From Pseudomonas hygromyciniae (GTDB lineage: Bacteria > Pseudomonadota > Gammaproteobacteria > Pseudomonadales > Pseudomonadaceae), in contig NZ_CP070506.1 in NCBI RefSeq assembly GCF_016925675.1, positions 1,300,501-1,364,500 of the forward strand: a stretch of 64,000 nucleotides of DNA, written 5' to 3'. Below, piece by piece: positions 18,468 through 27,173 of the stretch (its first letter is position 1; every line of letters starts with the position of its first letter). The position numbers were made by a program, and so were the translations under genes. The notes beneath the pieces were generated by a model. That model was given only the letters and a program-made list of their open reading frames with translations. It ran no database searches and had not been told where the DNA came from.

Positions 18468-19250
18468 TCAGGCCGAAACGCGGGGGATAGTGTCATCGGC
18501 ACGCAGGGTGAAGATCTCGTAGCCGGTGTCGGTGACCAGCAGGGTGTGCTCCCACTGTGCCGAAAGCTTGCGGTCCTTGGTGATGGCGGTCCAGCCGTCG
18601 CCCAGCACCTTGGTGTCGGCCTTGCCCTGGTTGATCATCGGCTCGATGGTAAAGGTCATGCCTGCCTTGAGCTCCATGCCGGTGCCGGCACGGCCGTAGT
18701 GCAGGATCTGTGGCTCTTCATGGAACACTTTGCCGATGCCGTGGCCGCAGAATTCGCGGACTACCGAGAACCCGTTCTTTTCAGCGTGCTTCTGGATCAC
18801 TTCGCCGATATCGCCCAGGCGGCAGCCGGGCTTGACCAGTTCAATGGCCTTGTACATGCATTCCTGGGTGACCTGGGACAGGCGCTCGGCCCAGACCGGG
18901 ACGTTGCCGACGTGGAACATGCGGCTGGTGTCGCCGTGATAACCGTCCTTGATCACGGTGACGTCGATGTTCAGGGTGTCACCGTCTTTGAGCGGTTTGT
19001 CGCCCGGGATACCGTGGCAGACCACGTGGTTGATCGAGGTGCAGATCGACTTGGGGAAGCCTTTGTAGTTCAGCGGCGCAGGGATGGCTTTCTGCACGTC
19101 GACGATATAGTCATGGCAGATGCGGTCCAGGGCTTCAGTGGTAACGCCGGGCTTGACGTGTTCGGCAATCATTTCCAGCACGTCGGCAGCCAGTTTGCCG
19201 GCAACGCGCATGCCTGCGATATCTTCGGCGGTTTTCAGGGTAACGGTCAT
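18468..19250 (-). CDS. map: Methionine aminopeptidase, type I
   Basis: Removes the initiator methionine from new proteins. The 260 residues lack the zinc-finger extension, as expected for type Ia enzymes. Substrate and metal ligands are visible: VCHGIPGDK (His), DVTVIKDGYHGDTSRMF (two Asp), GHGIGKVFHEEP (His), TIEPMINQG (Glu) and WEHTLLV (Glu). It diverges from rpsB, with which it shares a 386-base gap, and is followed by glnD. Confidence 0.97.
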   Translation of the reverse strand: MTVTLKTAEDIAGMRVAGKLAADVLEMIAEHVKPGVTTEALDRICHDYIVDVQKAIPAPLNYKGFPKSICTSINHVVCHGIPGDKPLKDGDTLNIDVTVIKDGYHGDTSRMFHVGNVPVWAERLSQVTQECMYKAIELVKPGCRLGDIGEVIQKHAEKNGFSVVREFCGHGIGKVFHEEPQILHYGRAGTGMELKAGMTFTIEPMINQGKADTKVLGDGWTAITKDRKLSAQWEHTLLVTDTGYEIFTLRADDTIPRVSA

Positions 19251-19636
19251 ACAGGCTCTCTCTAGCGCGACGCGCTGAAATCAATACGGTTTACGGGTGT
19301 GCGACAAAAAGGTGCAGCGTTCGCACAAGCCCAAAAAACGCGATTCTAACAGACGCAAGGTACAAACCATGAGTCTCTGGCTATCGCTTCTCTCTATAAG
19401 GTGTGGGTATTTTCACCCGATTCAATGGCTTGGGTGGCCGTGGCGGCAAGCAAATGCGATTGCGGGTTTCGTTTTTGTCGTTGCTGTGGTATAAAATGCG
19501 CCGCTTTCCGGGGATACCCCGCAAAGCTTAAATCCACACACGTGTCGACACGATGACCTGGGTGCCGGAGGCCTTGAAGCCGCTGGTTGGTCATTGGGAT
19601 ACGTGGAGGCCAAACCCGACTTATTAAGGAACTATC
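19251..19636 (+). promoter_or_regulatory. map-rpsB intergenic region with rpsB promoter and structured leader
   Basis: This 386-base gap holds no gene I can support. TATAAAAT at 19490-19497 is a good -10 box, though the -35 is poor (TTTCGT, 19467-19472). Transcription from it would give a leader of about 133 bases. That leader contains the exact 12-base palindrome CGTGTCGACACG (19541-19552) and a further pair ATGACC (19553-19558) / GGTCAT (19589-19594), then AAGGA before the ATG. In E. coli the rpsB leader mediates feedback by ribosomal protein S2; the same is inferred here. The map promoter must lie on the left side but I cannot place it. Confidence 0.6.
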
Positions 19637-20377
19637 ATGTCCCAAGTCAACATGCGCGATATGCTGAAGGCCGGTGTGCACTTCGGTCACCAGACCCGTT
19701 ACTGGAACCCGAAAATGGGTAAATACATTTTCGGCGCGCGTAACAAGATCCACATTATCAACCTTGAAAAAACCCTGCCAATGTTCAACGAAGCTCTGAC
19801 TTTCGTAGAGCGCCTGGCCCAGGGCAAAAACAAGATTCTGTTCGTCGGCACCAAGCGTTCCGCTGGCAAGATCGTTGCTGAAGAAGCAGCACGTTGCGGT
19901 TCGCCGTACGTCGATCACCGCTGGTTGGGCGGCATGCTGACCAACTTCAAAACCATCCGTGCTTCCATCAAGCGTCTGCGTGACCTTGAAGTGCAAGCCG
20001 AAGACGGTACTTTCGCCAAGCTGACCAAGAAAGAAGCGCTGATGCGCTCCCGTGACCTGGAAAAGCTCGATCGTTCCCTGGGTGGTATCAAGGACATGGG
20101 CGGTCTGCCTGACGCACTGTTCGTTATCGACGTTGATCACGAGCGCATCGCGATCACCGAAGCCAACAAGCTGGGCATCCCGGTTATCGGCGTAGTCGAT
20201 ACCAACAGCAGCCCGGAAGGCGTTGACTACATCATCCCAGGCAACGATGACGCAATCCGCGCTATCCAGCTGTACATGGGTTCGATGGCTGACGCTGTAA
20301 TCCGTGGCCGCAACAATGTTGGCGGCGGCACCGTAGAGTTCGCTGCTGAAGAAGCACCGGTCGCTGCAGCTGAGTAA
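19637..20377 (+). CDS. rpsB: 30S ribosomal protein S2
   Basis: Small-subunit protein needed to assemble S1 and start translation. The 246 residues begin [20 protein letters not shown], the universal S2 start, and include [17 protein letters not shown] and the signature near [13 protein letters not shown]. It is followed by a terminator and then tsf, the usual pair; partial read-through would tie their levels. Confidence 0.99.
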   Translation: MSQVNMRDMLKAGVHFGHQTRYWNPKMGKYIFGARNKIHIINLEKTLPMFNEALTFVERLAQGKNKILFVGTKRSAGKIVAEEAARCGSPYVDHRWLGGMLTNFKTIRASIKRLRDLEVQAEDGTFAKLTKKEALMRSRDLEKLDRSLGGIKDMGGLPDALFVIDVDHERIAITEANKLGIPVIGVVDTNSSPEGVDYIIPGNDDAIRAIQLYMGSMADAVIRGRNNVGGGTVEFAAEEAPVAAAE

Positions 20378-20404
20378 TTGACGCCCTGGCGTTGACTCAG
20401 TAAG

Positions 20405-20431
20405 CAAAAAGGGGGCTTGGCCCCCTTTTTG
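20405..20431 (+). terminator. Intrinsic terminator between rpsB and tsf
   Basis: AAAAAGGGGG cttgg CCCCCTTTTT is a textbook hairpin with a T run, starting about 28 bases after the rpsB stop. It probably attenuates rather than fully blocks tsf transcription. Confidence 0.9.
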
Positions 20432-20570
20432 CCACCTCGAAAACCATTTGTGAGCGGCACAGCTACAGCATCTGTAACGTGCAGCGGTTAACAAGGGTGG
20501 TTCGGGAAGAATTGAACGCCCGTACAAGTCGGGTGGAATGGTTGAAAACCTATCCAAGAGGAATTTGAAA

Positions 20571-21434
20571 ATGGCAGCAATTACTGCAGCGTTGGTTAAA
20601 GAACTGCGTGAGCGTACTGGCGAAGGCATGATGGATTGCAAGAAAGCCCTGGAAAAGGCTGACGGCGACATCGAAAAAGCCATTGATGACATGCGTGCTT
20701 CGGGCGCGATCAAGGCTGCCAAGAAAGCAGGCAACGTAGCTGCTGAAGGCGCTATCGCTTTGAAAGAAGACGGCAAATCCGCCGTTCTGCTGGAAGTGAA
20801 CTCGCAGACCGACTTCCTGGCTCTGCAGGACGACTTCAAGGCATTTGTTGCTGCTAGCGTTGAAAAAGCGTTCGCCGACAAACTGACTGACGCCGCTCCG
20901 CTGATCGCCGCTCAAGAAGCTGATCGCCTGGTACTGGTCGGCAAGGTTGGCGAAAACGTCAACATTCGTCGTCTGGTGCGTGTTGAAGGTGACGTTGTTG
21001 GTGGTTACCTGCACGGCAACAAGATCGGTGTTGCAGTTGTCCTCAAGGGCGGCAACGTTGAGCTGGCCAAAGACATCGCTATGCACGTAGCGGCCAGCAA
21101 CCCTGAGTTCCTGCTGCCTTCGGAAGTTTCTGCCGAAGCGATCGAGCGCGAAAAAGCTGTGTTCCTGCAGCTGAACGAAGAAAAAATCAAAGGCAAGCCA
21201 GAAAACATTGTTGAGAACATGGTCAAAGGCCGTATCAGCAAGTTCCTGGCCGAAGCTAGCTTGGTTGAGCAGGCGTTCGTCAAGAACCCTGAAATCAAGG
21301 TTGGCGAGCTGGCCAAGAAAGCCGGTGCTGAAATCGTTTCCTTCACCTACTTCAAAGTAGGCGACGGTATCGAGAAGCCGGTCGACAACTTCGCTGAAGA
21401 AGTTGCTGCCCAGCTGGCTGCCGCCAAGCAATAA
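20571..21434 (+). CDS. tsf: Elongation factor Ts
   Basis: Nucleotide exchange factor that recycles EF-Tu-GDP. The protein is 287 residues, starting MAAITAALVKELRERTGEGMM with the diagnostic TGAGMMDCKKAL-type block, and contains the TDF motif (NSQTDFLA) that contacts EF-Tu. The ATG at 20571 has AAGAGGAA upstream; an in-frame ATG at 20538 would add a non-conserved extension. Confidence 0.99.
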   Translation: MAAITAALVKELRERTGEGMMDCKKALEKADGDIEKAIDDMRASGAIKAAKKAGNVAAEGAIALKEDGKSAVLLEVNSQTDFLALQDDFKAFVAASVEKAFADKLTDAAPLIAAQEADRLVLVGKVGENVNIRRLVRVEGDVVGGYLHGNKIGVAVVLKGGNVELAKDIAMHVAASNPEFLLPSEVSAEAIEREKAVFLQLNEEKIKGKPENIVENMVKGRISKFLAEASLVEQAFVKNPEIKVGELAKKAGAEIVSFTYFKVGDGIEKPVDNFAEEVAAQLAAAKQ

Positions 21435-21456
21435 GACAGTTTTCAACTGTCGCCCA

Positions 21457-21491
21457 AGAGAGGCTGCCCGCTCACGCGCGCAGCCTCTTTT
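21457..21491 (+). terminator. Intrinsic terminator after tsf
   Basis: AGAGGCTGC and GCAGCCTCT pair around a 12-base loop and are followed by TTTT, about 25 bases past the tsf stop. pyrH therefore probably has its own promoter in the remaining 150 bases. Confidence 0.8.
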
Positions 21492-21645
21492 CAAATGGGA
21501 TGCTCAATTTTATTTGGCTTCCCTTTGGAACTGGCTTACAAAGCCGTGTTCCGATGGCGCTGTGACAGCGTCCAGCTAGAGTGAACGCAAGCCGTAAACG
21601 GCTCGCCAAGAATTTTTTAAAAAAACGCCGCAGGAGAGATTCGCA

Positions 21646-22389
21646 ATGGCTCAGCAGGGCAGTGGTTATCAGGCTCGCTATAAACGCATTCTACTCAAGC
21701 TTAGCGGCGAGGCCCTGATGGGCTCGGAAGAGTTCGGGATCGATCCCAAGGTGCTTGACCGCATGGCGCTGGAAGTCGGCCAATTGGTCGGCATTGGCGT
21801 CCAGGTTGGCCTGGTGATTGGTGGTGGCAACCTGTTCCGTGGCGCAGCGCTCAGTGCTGCTGGCATGGATCGGGTCACTGGCGACCACATGGGCATGCTG
21901 GCCACTGTGATGAACGCCCTGGCCATGCGTGATGCCCTGGAGCGTGCCAATATCTCGGCCATTGTGATGTCGGCCATCTCGATGGTTGGTGTGACCGATC
22001 ATTACGATCGTCGCAAAGCCATGCGCCACCTGAACGCCAAAGAAGTGGTGATCTTCGCTGCCGGTACCGGCAACCCGTTCTTCACCACCGACTCGGCTGC
22101 CTGCCTGCGCGCCATCGAAATCGATGCTGACGTGGTGCTCAAGGCCACCAAGGTTGATGGTGTCTACACTGCCGATCCATTCAAAGACCCGCATGCCGAG
22201 AAGTTCGATCATCTGACTTATGATGAAGTGCTGGATCGCAAGCTGGGCGTTATGGACCTGACGGCAATTTGCCTGTGCCGCGACCACAAGATGCCGCTGC
22301 GCGTATTTAACATGAACAAGCCCGGCGCCCTGCTGAATATCGTACACGGCGGCGCAGAAGGGACTCTGATCGAGGAAGGCCAACAATGA
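21646..22389 (+). CDS. pyrH: UMP kinase
   Basis: Phosphorylates UMP to UDP in pyrimidine synthesis. The 247 residues are of the bacterial hexameric amino-acid-kinase fold: [35 protein letters not shown] and [10 protein letters not shown] are all visible. The start has AGGAGAG upstream. Its stop overlaps the frr start by four bases. Confidence 0.98.
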   Translation: MAQQGSGYQARYKRILLKLSGEALMGSEEFGIDPKVLDRMALEVGQLVGIGVQVGLVIGGGNLFRGAALSAAGMDRVTGDHMGMLATVMNALAMRDALERANISAIVMSAISMVGVTDHYDRRKAMRHLNAKEVVIFAAGTGNPFFTTDSAACLRAIEIDADVVLKATKVDGVYTADPFKDPHAEKFDHLTYDEVLDRKLGVMDLTAICLCRDHKMPLRVFNMNKPGALLNIVHGGAEGTLIEEGQQ

Positions 22390-22943
22390 TCAACGAAATC
22401 AAGAAAGACGCCCAAGCGCGTATGCACAAATCCCTGGAGTCTCTGAGCCATGCATTCGGCCAGATTCGTACCGGCAAGGCTCACCCAAGCATCCTGGGCA
22501 GCGTGATGGTGCCTTACTACGGTTCCGACACTCCGCTGAGCGGCGTAGCCAACGTTACCGTAAAAGACTCGCGCACCCTGCAGGTCGTGGCTTTCGAGCG
22601 CAACATGCTCGCTGCCGTCGACAAGGCCATCCAGAGCGCCGGCCTGAACCTCAACCCGACCAACCTGGGTGAGTTGTTGCTGATCTCCATGCCTGCGCTG
22701 ACCGAAGAAACCCGCAAGGGCTTCACCAAGCAGGCGCGTAGCGCAGCGGAAGATGCCCGTGTTGCCGTGCGTAACATTCGCCGTGACGCCCTGGGTGACC
22801 TGAAGAAACTGGTCAAGGACAAGGAAATCAGCGAAGACGAAGAGCGTCGTGCAATCGCTGATATCGATAAGCTGACCAAGGAATCCGAGGTCCTGATCAC
22901 CAAGGCCACGGAAGAGAAAGAAAAGGACCTGATGGCCGTATAA
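22386..22943 (+). CDS. frr: Ribosome recycling factor
   Basis: Splits post-termination ribosomes with EF-G. The protein is 185 residues, the standard length, with [14 protein letters not shown] at the start, [11 protein letters not shown] and the C-terminal three-helix bundle region [19 protein letters not shown]. It is coupled to pyrH by an ATGA overlap and leads to uppS after 17 bases. Confidence 0.98.
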   Translation: MINEIKKDAQARMHKSLESLSHAFGQIRTGKAHPSILGSVMVPYYGSDTPLSGVANVTVKDSRTLQVVAFERNMLAAVDKAIQSAGLNLNPTNLGELLLISMPALTEETRKGFTKQARSAAEDARVAVRNIRRDALGDLKKLVKDKEISEDEERRAIADIDKLTKESEVLITKATEEKEKDLMAV

Positions 22944-22960
22944 GGGGTCAGGACGCTTTC

Positions 22961-23716
22961 ATGGAAAAGACCAAGCAGACTGTGCCCTCCGTGGTGCCGC
23001 GCCATGTCGCGATCATCATGGATGGGAATAATCGCTGGGCGAAAAAACGCTTTATGCCGGGTGTCGCCGGGCATAAAGCGGGTGTCGATGCGGTACGGGC
23101 GGTGATCGAGGTGTGTGCCGAGGCCAAGGTCGAGGTGTTGACCTTGTTTGCCTTCTCCAGTGAGAACTGGCAGCGCCCGGCCGACGAAGTCAGCGCCTTG
23201 ATGGACTTGTTCTTCAAGGCCTTGCGTCGCGAAGCCAAGCGTCTCAACGACAACAACATCAGCCTGCGCATCATTGGCGATCGCTCGCGGTTCCATCCGG
23301 AGCTGCAGGCGGCCATGCGTGAAGCCGAGGCGATCACCGCCGGCAGCGACCGCTTCGTCCTGCAAATCGCCGCCAATTATGGCGGACAATGGGATATTGC
23401 CCAGGCTGCACAGCGCCTGGCGCGTGAAGTGCAGGCTGGCCATTTGCGCCCGGAAGACATCACGCCCGAGTTGTTGCAAACCTGCCTGGTGACCGGCGAC
23501 CTGCCGTTGCCGGATCTATGCATCCGTACCGGGGGCGAACACCGCATCAGCAATTTCCTGTTGTGGCAGTTGGCCTATACCGAGCTGTACTTCTCCGACC
23601 TGTTCTGGCCGGACTTCAAACACGATGCCATGCGTAATGCACTGGCCGATTTCGCTTCCCGTCAGCGTCGCTTCGGTAAAACGAGCGAGCAGATCGAAGC
23701 TGGAGCCCGGGTTTAA
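22961..23716 (+). CDS. uppS: Undecaprenyl diphosphate synthase
   Basis: cis-Prenyltransferase that makes the C55 carrier lipid for peptidoglycan and O-antigen. The 251 residues show the catalytic IIMDGNNRWAKKR (Asp), FAFSSENWQRP and the C-terminal RTGGEHRISNFLLWQ signature. The stop shares one base with the cdsA start (TAATG). Confidence 0.97.
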   Translation: MEKTKQTVPSVVPRHVAIIMDGNNRWAKKRFMPGVAGHKAGVDAVRAVIEVCAEAKVEVLTLFAFSSENWQRPADEVSALMDLFFKALRREAKRLNDNNISLRIIGDRSRFHPELQAAMREAEAITAGSDRFVLQIAANYGGQWDIAQAAQRLAREVQAGHLRPEDITPELLQTCLVTGDLPLPDLCIRTGGEHRISNFLLWQLAYTELYFSDLFWPDFKHDAMRNALADFASRQRRFGKTSEQIEAGARV

Positions 23717-24522
23717 TGCTTAAACAACGAATCATCACGGCACTGATCCTGCTGCCGATCGCCTTGTGCGGGTTTTTCCTGCTCGAAGGCGCCGGCTTTG
23801 CGCTGTTCATTGGCCTGGTCGTGACCCTGGGCGCCTGGGAGTGGGCGCGCCTGGCAGGGTTTGCCGAGCAGTTGCCGCGGGTGGTGTATGCCGCCGTGGT
23901 CGCGTTGCTGCTGTTCCTGATGTACATCCTGCCGGATGTCGCACCCTGGGTGCTCGGGGCGGCGGTACTGTGGTGGGCGTTGGCAACATTCCTTGTATTG
24001 ACCTACCCGCGGACCAGAGCTCAGTGGTCCAGTGTTGCCTGCAAGCTGGTGATCGGCCTGCTGATCCTACTGCCGGCCTGGCAGGGTCTGGTCTATATCA
24101 AGCATATGGCCTTGGGCAACTGGTTGATCATGGCGGTGATGGTGCTGGTCTGGGGCGCGGATATCGGTGCGTATTTCTCCGGCCGTGCCTTTGGCAAGCG
24201 CAAGCTGGCCCCGGCAGTCAGTCCCGGCAAGAGCTGGGAAGGGGTGTACGGCGGGCTGGCGTTGACGTTGCTGATTACCCTGGTCGTCGGCGTTGTGCGT
24301 GAGTGGGAAGCCAAGCAAATCCTCCTGGCCCTGATCGGCGCGGCAGTGGTGGTACTGATCTCGGTGGTCGGTGACCTGACCGAAAGCATGTTCAAGCGCC
24401 AGGCTGGTATCAAGGACAGCAGTAACCTGCTGCCGGGCCATGGTGGCGTGCTGGACCGCATTGACAGCCTGACGGCGGCGATCCCGGTATTTGCCGTGCT
24501 GTTGTGGATGGCTGCTTCGTGA
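23716..24522 (+). CDS. cdsA: Phosphatidate cytidylyltransferase CdsA
   Basis: Inner-membrane enzyme that makes CDP-diacylglycerol, the branch point of phospholipid synthesis after PlsB. The 268 residues are mostly membrane helices and end with the family signature [20 protein letters not shown] (residues about 221-240). It is joined to uppS and dxr by one- and four-base overlaps. Confidence 0.97.
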   Translation: MLKQRIITALILLPIALCGFFLLEGAGFALFIGLVVTLGAWEWARLAGFAEQLPRVVYAAVVALLLFLMYILPDVAPWVLGAAVLWWALATFLVLTYPRTRAQWSSVACKLVIGLLILLPAWQGLVYIKHMALGNWLIMAVMVLVWGADIGAYFSGRAFGKRKLAPAVSPGKSWEGVYGGLALTLLITLVVGVVREWEAKQILLALIGAAVVVLISVVGDLTESMFKRQAGIKDSSNLLPGHGGVLDRIDSLTAAIPVFAVLLWMAAS

Positions 24523-25709
24523 GCCGCCTACAGCAGGTGACAGTGCTGGGGGCAACTGGCTCGGTGGGCTTGAGCACGCTGGATGTGATCGCTCGTCATC
24601 CCGAGCGCTACCAGGTATTCGCCCTGACCGGCTTCAGTCGTTTGAGCGAACTGCTGGCGCTGTGCGTGCGGCATGTGCCGCAGTTTGCAGTGGTACCGGA
24701 TGCCGTTGCTGCCCGTGGTTTGCAGGACGACCTGCGGGCTGCCGGCCTGGGCACTCAAGTGCTGGTCGGCGAGGAGGGCTTGTGCCAGGTGTCCGCTGCT
24801 TCTGAAGTGGATACCGTGGTTGCCGCCATTGTCGGTGCCGCTGGCTTGCGGCCAACCCTGGCGGCGGTCGATGCAGGCAAGAAGATCCTGTTGGCCAATA
24901 AAGAGGCGCTGGTGATGTCCGGCGCGCTGTTTATGCAGGCGGTGCGCAAGAGCGGCGCCGTGCTGTTGCCGCTGGACAGCGAGCATAATGCGATTTTTCA
25001 GTGCATGCCGGGCGACTTTGCCCGCGGCCTGAGCCAGGTGGGCGTGCGGCGCATCCTGCTGACCGCTTCTGGTGGGCCGTTCCGCAAGACACCGTTGGCC
25101 GAACTGGAGCACGTTTCTCCCGATCAGGCTTGCGCTCATCCCAATTGGTCGATGGGGCGCAAGATCTCGGTGGATTCGGCGAGCATGATGAACAAGGGCC
25201 TGGAGCTGATCGAGGCCTGCTGGCTATTTGACGCCCGGGCCGAGCGGGTCGAGGTGGTGATTCATCCGCAAAGCGTGATTCATTCCCTGGTCGACTATGT
25301 GGATGGTTCGGTGTTGGCCCAGTTGGGCAACCCGGACATGCGCACGCCGATTGCCAATGCCCTGGCATGGCCTGAGCGTATCGACTCGGGTGTGGCGCCC
25401 CTGGACCTGTTTGCCATTGCACGCCTGGATTTCGAGGCGCCGGATGATCAGCGTTTCCCTTGCCTGCGCCTGGCACGTGAAGCGGCAGAGGCGGGCAACA
25501 GCGCTCCGGCGATGTTGAATGCGGCCAATGAGGTCGCGGTTGCCGCGTTTCTTGATCGGCGCATCCGCTTCCCACAGATCGCGAGTATCATCGAGGAAAT
25601 TTTGAGTCTCGAGCCGGTGGTTGCCGTGAATGATTTGGGCGCCGTGTTCGAGGCGGATGCCAAGGCCCGGGTCTTGGCCGAGCAATGGTTGAAACGCCAC
25701 GCAGGTTAG
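24519..25709 (+). CDS. dxr: 1-Deoxy-D-xylulose 5-phosphate reductoisomerase
   Basis: Second step of the methylerythritol phosphate isoprenoid pathway. The 396 residues show the NADPH loop [19 protein letters not shown], the metal-site segment [25 protein letters not shown] and [20 protein letters not shown] chose the GTG at 24519, which overlaps the cdsA stop (GTGA) and gives the usual N-terminus; an ATG at 24504 lies inside cdsA and adds five residues. Confidence 0.96.
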   Translation: MSRLQQVTVLGATGSVGLSTLDVIARHPERYQVFALTGFSRLSELLALCVRHVPQFAVVPDAVAARGLQDDLRAAGLGTQVLVGEEGLCQVSAASEVDTVVAAIVGAAGLRPTLAAVDAGKKILLANKEALVMSGALFMQAVRKSGAVLLPLDSEHNAIFQCMPGDFARGLSQVGVRRILLTASGGPFRKTPLAELEHVSPDQACAHPNWSMGRKISVDSASMMNKGLELIEACWLFDARAERVEVVIHPQSVIHSLVDYVDGSVLAQLGNPDMRTPIANALAWPERIDSGVAPLDLFAIARLDFEAPDDQRFPCLRLAREAAEAGNSAPAMLNAANEVAVAAFLDRRIRFPQIASIIEEILSLEPVVAVNDLGAVFEADAKARVLAEQWLKRHAG

Positions 25710-25744
25710 TGGGCAGGCGCGGGATTGGAATGCGGAGAGATTAG

Positions 25745-27099
25745 ATGAGTGCGCTCTACATGATTGTCGGCACCCTGGTTGCTCTGGGTGTACTGGTCAC
25801 TTTCCACGAATTTGGTCATTTCTGGGTGGCGCGCCGTTGTGGCGTCAAGGTCCTGCGTTTTTCCGTGGGTTTTGGCATGCCGCTGCTGCGCTGGCATGAC
25901 CGACGTGGGACTGAATTCGTGATTGCCGCCATTCCCCTGGGCGGCTACGTCAAGATGCTCGACGAGCGCGAAGGCGAAGTGCCGGCAGATCAGCTGGATC
26001 AATCTTTCAATCGCAAGACCGTTCGTCAGCGTATCGCTATCGTAGCTGCCGGGCCGATCGCCAACTTTCTGCTGGCCATGGTGTTCTTCTGGGTCCTGGC
26101 AATGTTGGGCAGCCAGCAGGTGCGTCCGGTCATCGGTGCGGTGGAGGCGGGCAGTATTGCAGCCAAGGCTGGTTTGAGCGCTGGGCAGGAAATTGTTGCT
26201 ATTGATGGCGAGCCGACCAGCGGTTGGGGGGCGGTCAATCTGCAGTTGGTGCGACGTCTGGGTGAGAGCGGCACCGTACAACTGGTGGTGCGCGAGCAGG
26301 ACTCCACGGCGCAGACGCCGCGTGAGCTGGTCCTGGACCAGTGGCTCAAGGGCGCCGACGAGCCTGATCCGATCAAGTCCCTGGGGATTCGCCCTTGGCG
26401 CCCGGCGCTGCCGCCAGTGCTGGCAGAGCTCGATCCGAAGGGGCCGGCCCAGGCCGCCGGTCTGAAGACCGGTGATCGTTTGCTGGCCCTTGATGGTCAG
26501 GCACTTGGCGACTGGCAGCAAGTAGTCGATCTGGTTCGTGTACGTCCTGATACGAAAATTGTGCTGAAAGTAGAGCGCGACGGTGCTCAAATCGACGTCC
26601 CTGTCACCCTCGCGGTGCGCGGGGAGGCCAAGGCGGCCGGCGGGTATCTGGGGGGCGGGGGGTCAAAGGTGTCGAGTGGCCGCCATCGATGGTGCGAGAG
26701 GTCAGCTTCGGGCCGTTGGCGGCAATTGGCGAGGGTGCGCGACGCACTTGGACCATGAGTGTGCTCACCCTCGATTCGCTGAAGAAAATGTTGTTCGGCG
26801 AGCTCTCGGTAAAAAACTTGAGTGGACCGATAACCATTGCTAAAGTGGCGGGCGCTTCTGCCCAGTCGGGCGTTGCTGATTTCCTGAATTTCCTGGCTTA
26901 TCTGAGTATTAGCCTTGGGGTTCTGAATTTGTTGCCCATTCCAGTATTGGATGGGGGGCATCTGTTGTTTTATCTCGTCGAGTGGGTGCGTGGTCGCCCC
27001 TTGTCGGATCGGGTGCAGGGTTGGGGGATACAGATCGGTATCAGTTTGGTGGTCGGGGTGATGTTGTTAGCCTTGGTCAACGATCTGGGACGTCTGTAA
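25745..27099 (+). CDS. rseP: Site-2 zinc metalloprotease RseP (MucP); frame interrupted at a G-run
   Basis: Inner-membrane protease that cuts anti-sigma factors such as MucA/RseA to release AlgU/RpoE. HEFGH at residues 21-25 is the zinc site, and LPIPVLDGGH near the C-terminus supplies the LDG ligand; two PDZ domains lie between. The frame breaks at 26650-26662, where two six-G runs flank a C. Removing two bases (one per run) joins YLGAGVKGVEWPPSMVREV and gives 450 residues, exactly the family length. As written, the product would stop in a foreign tail at 26758 and lose the LDG motif. A sequencing overcall is likelier than a real mutation. Confidence 0.9.
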
Positions 27100-27119
27100 C
27101 GCTTCGCTGAATTGCGAAT

Positions 27120-27146
27120 CTGCCGCATTTTGCGGCAGTTTGTTTA
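27120..27146 (+). terminator. Hairpin with T-rich tail between rseP and bamA
   Basis: CTGCCGCA ttt TGCGGCAG is followed by TTTGTTTATT, 21 bases after the rseP stop. It looks like an intrinsic terminator or attenuator ahead of bamA. Confidence 0.7.
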
Positions 27147-27173
27147 TTGCCAGTTGGAATAAGAAAGGACTTC

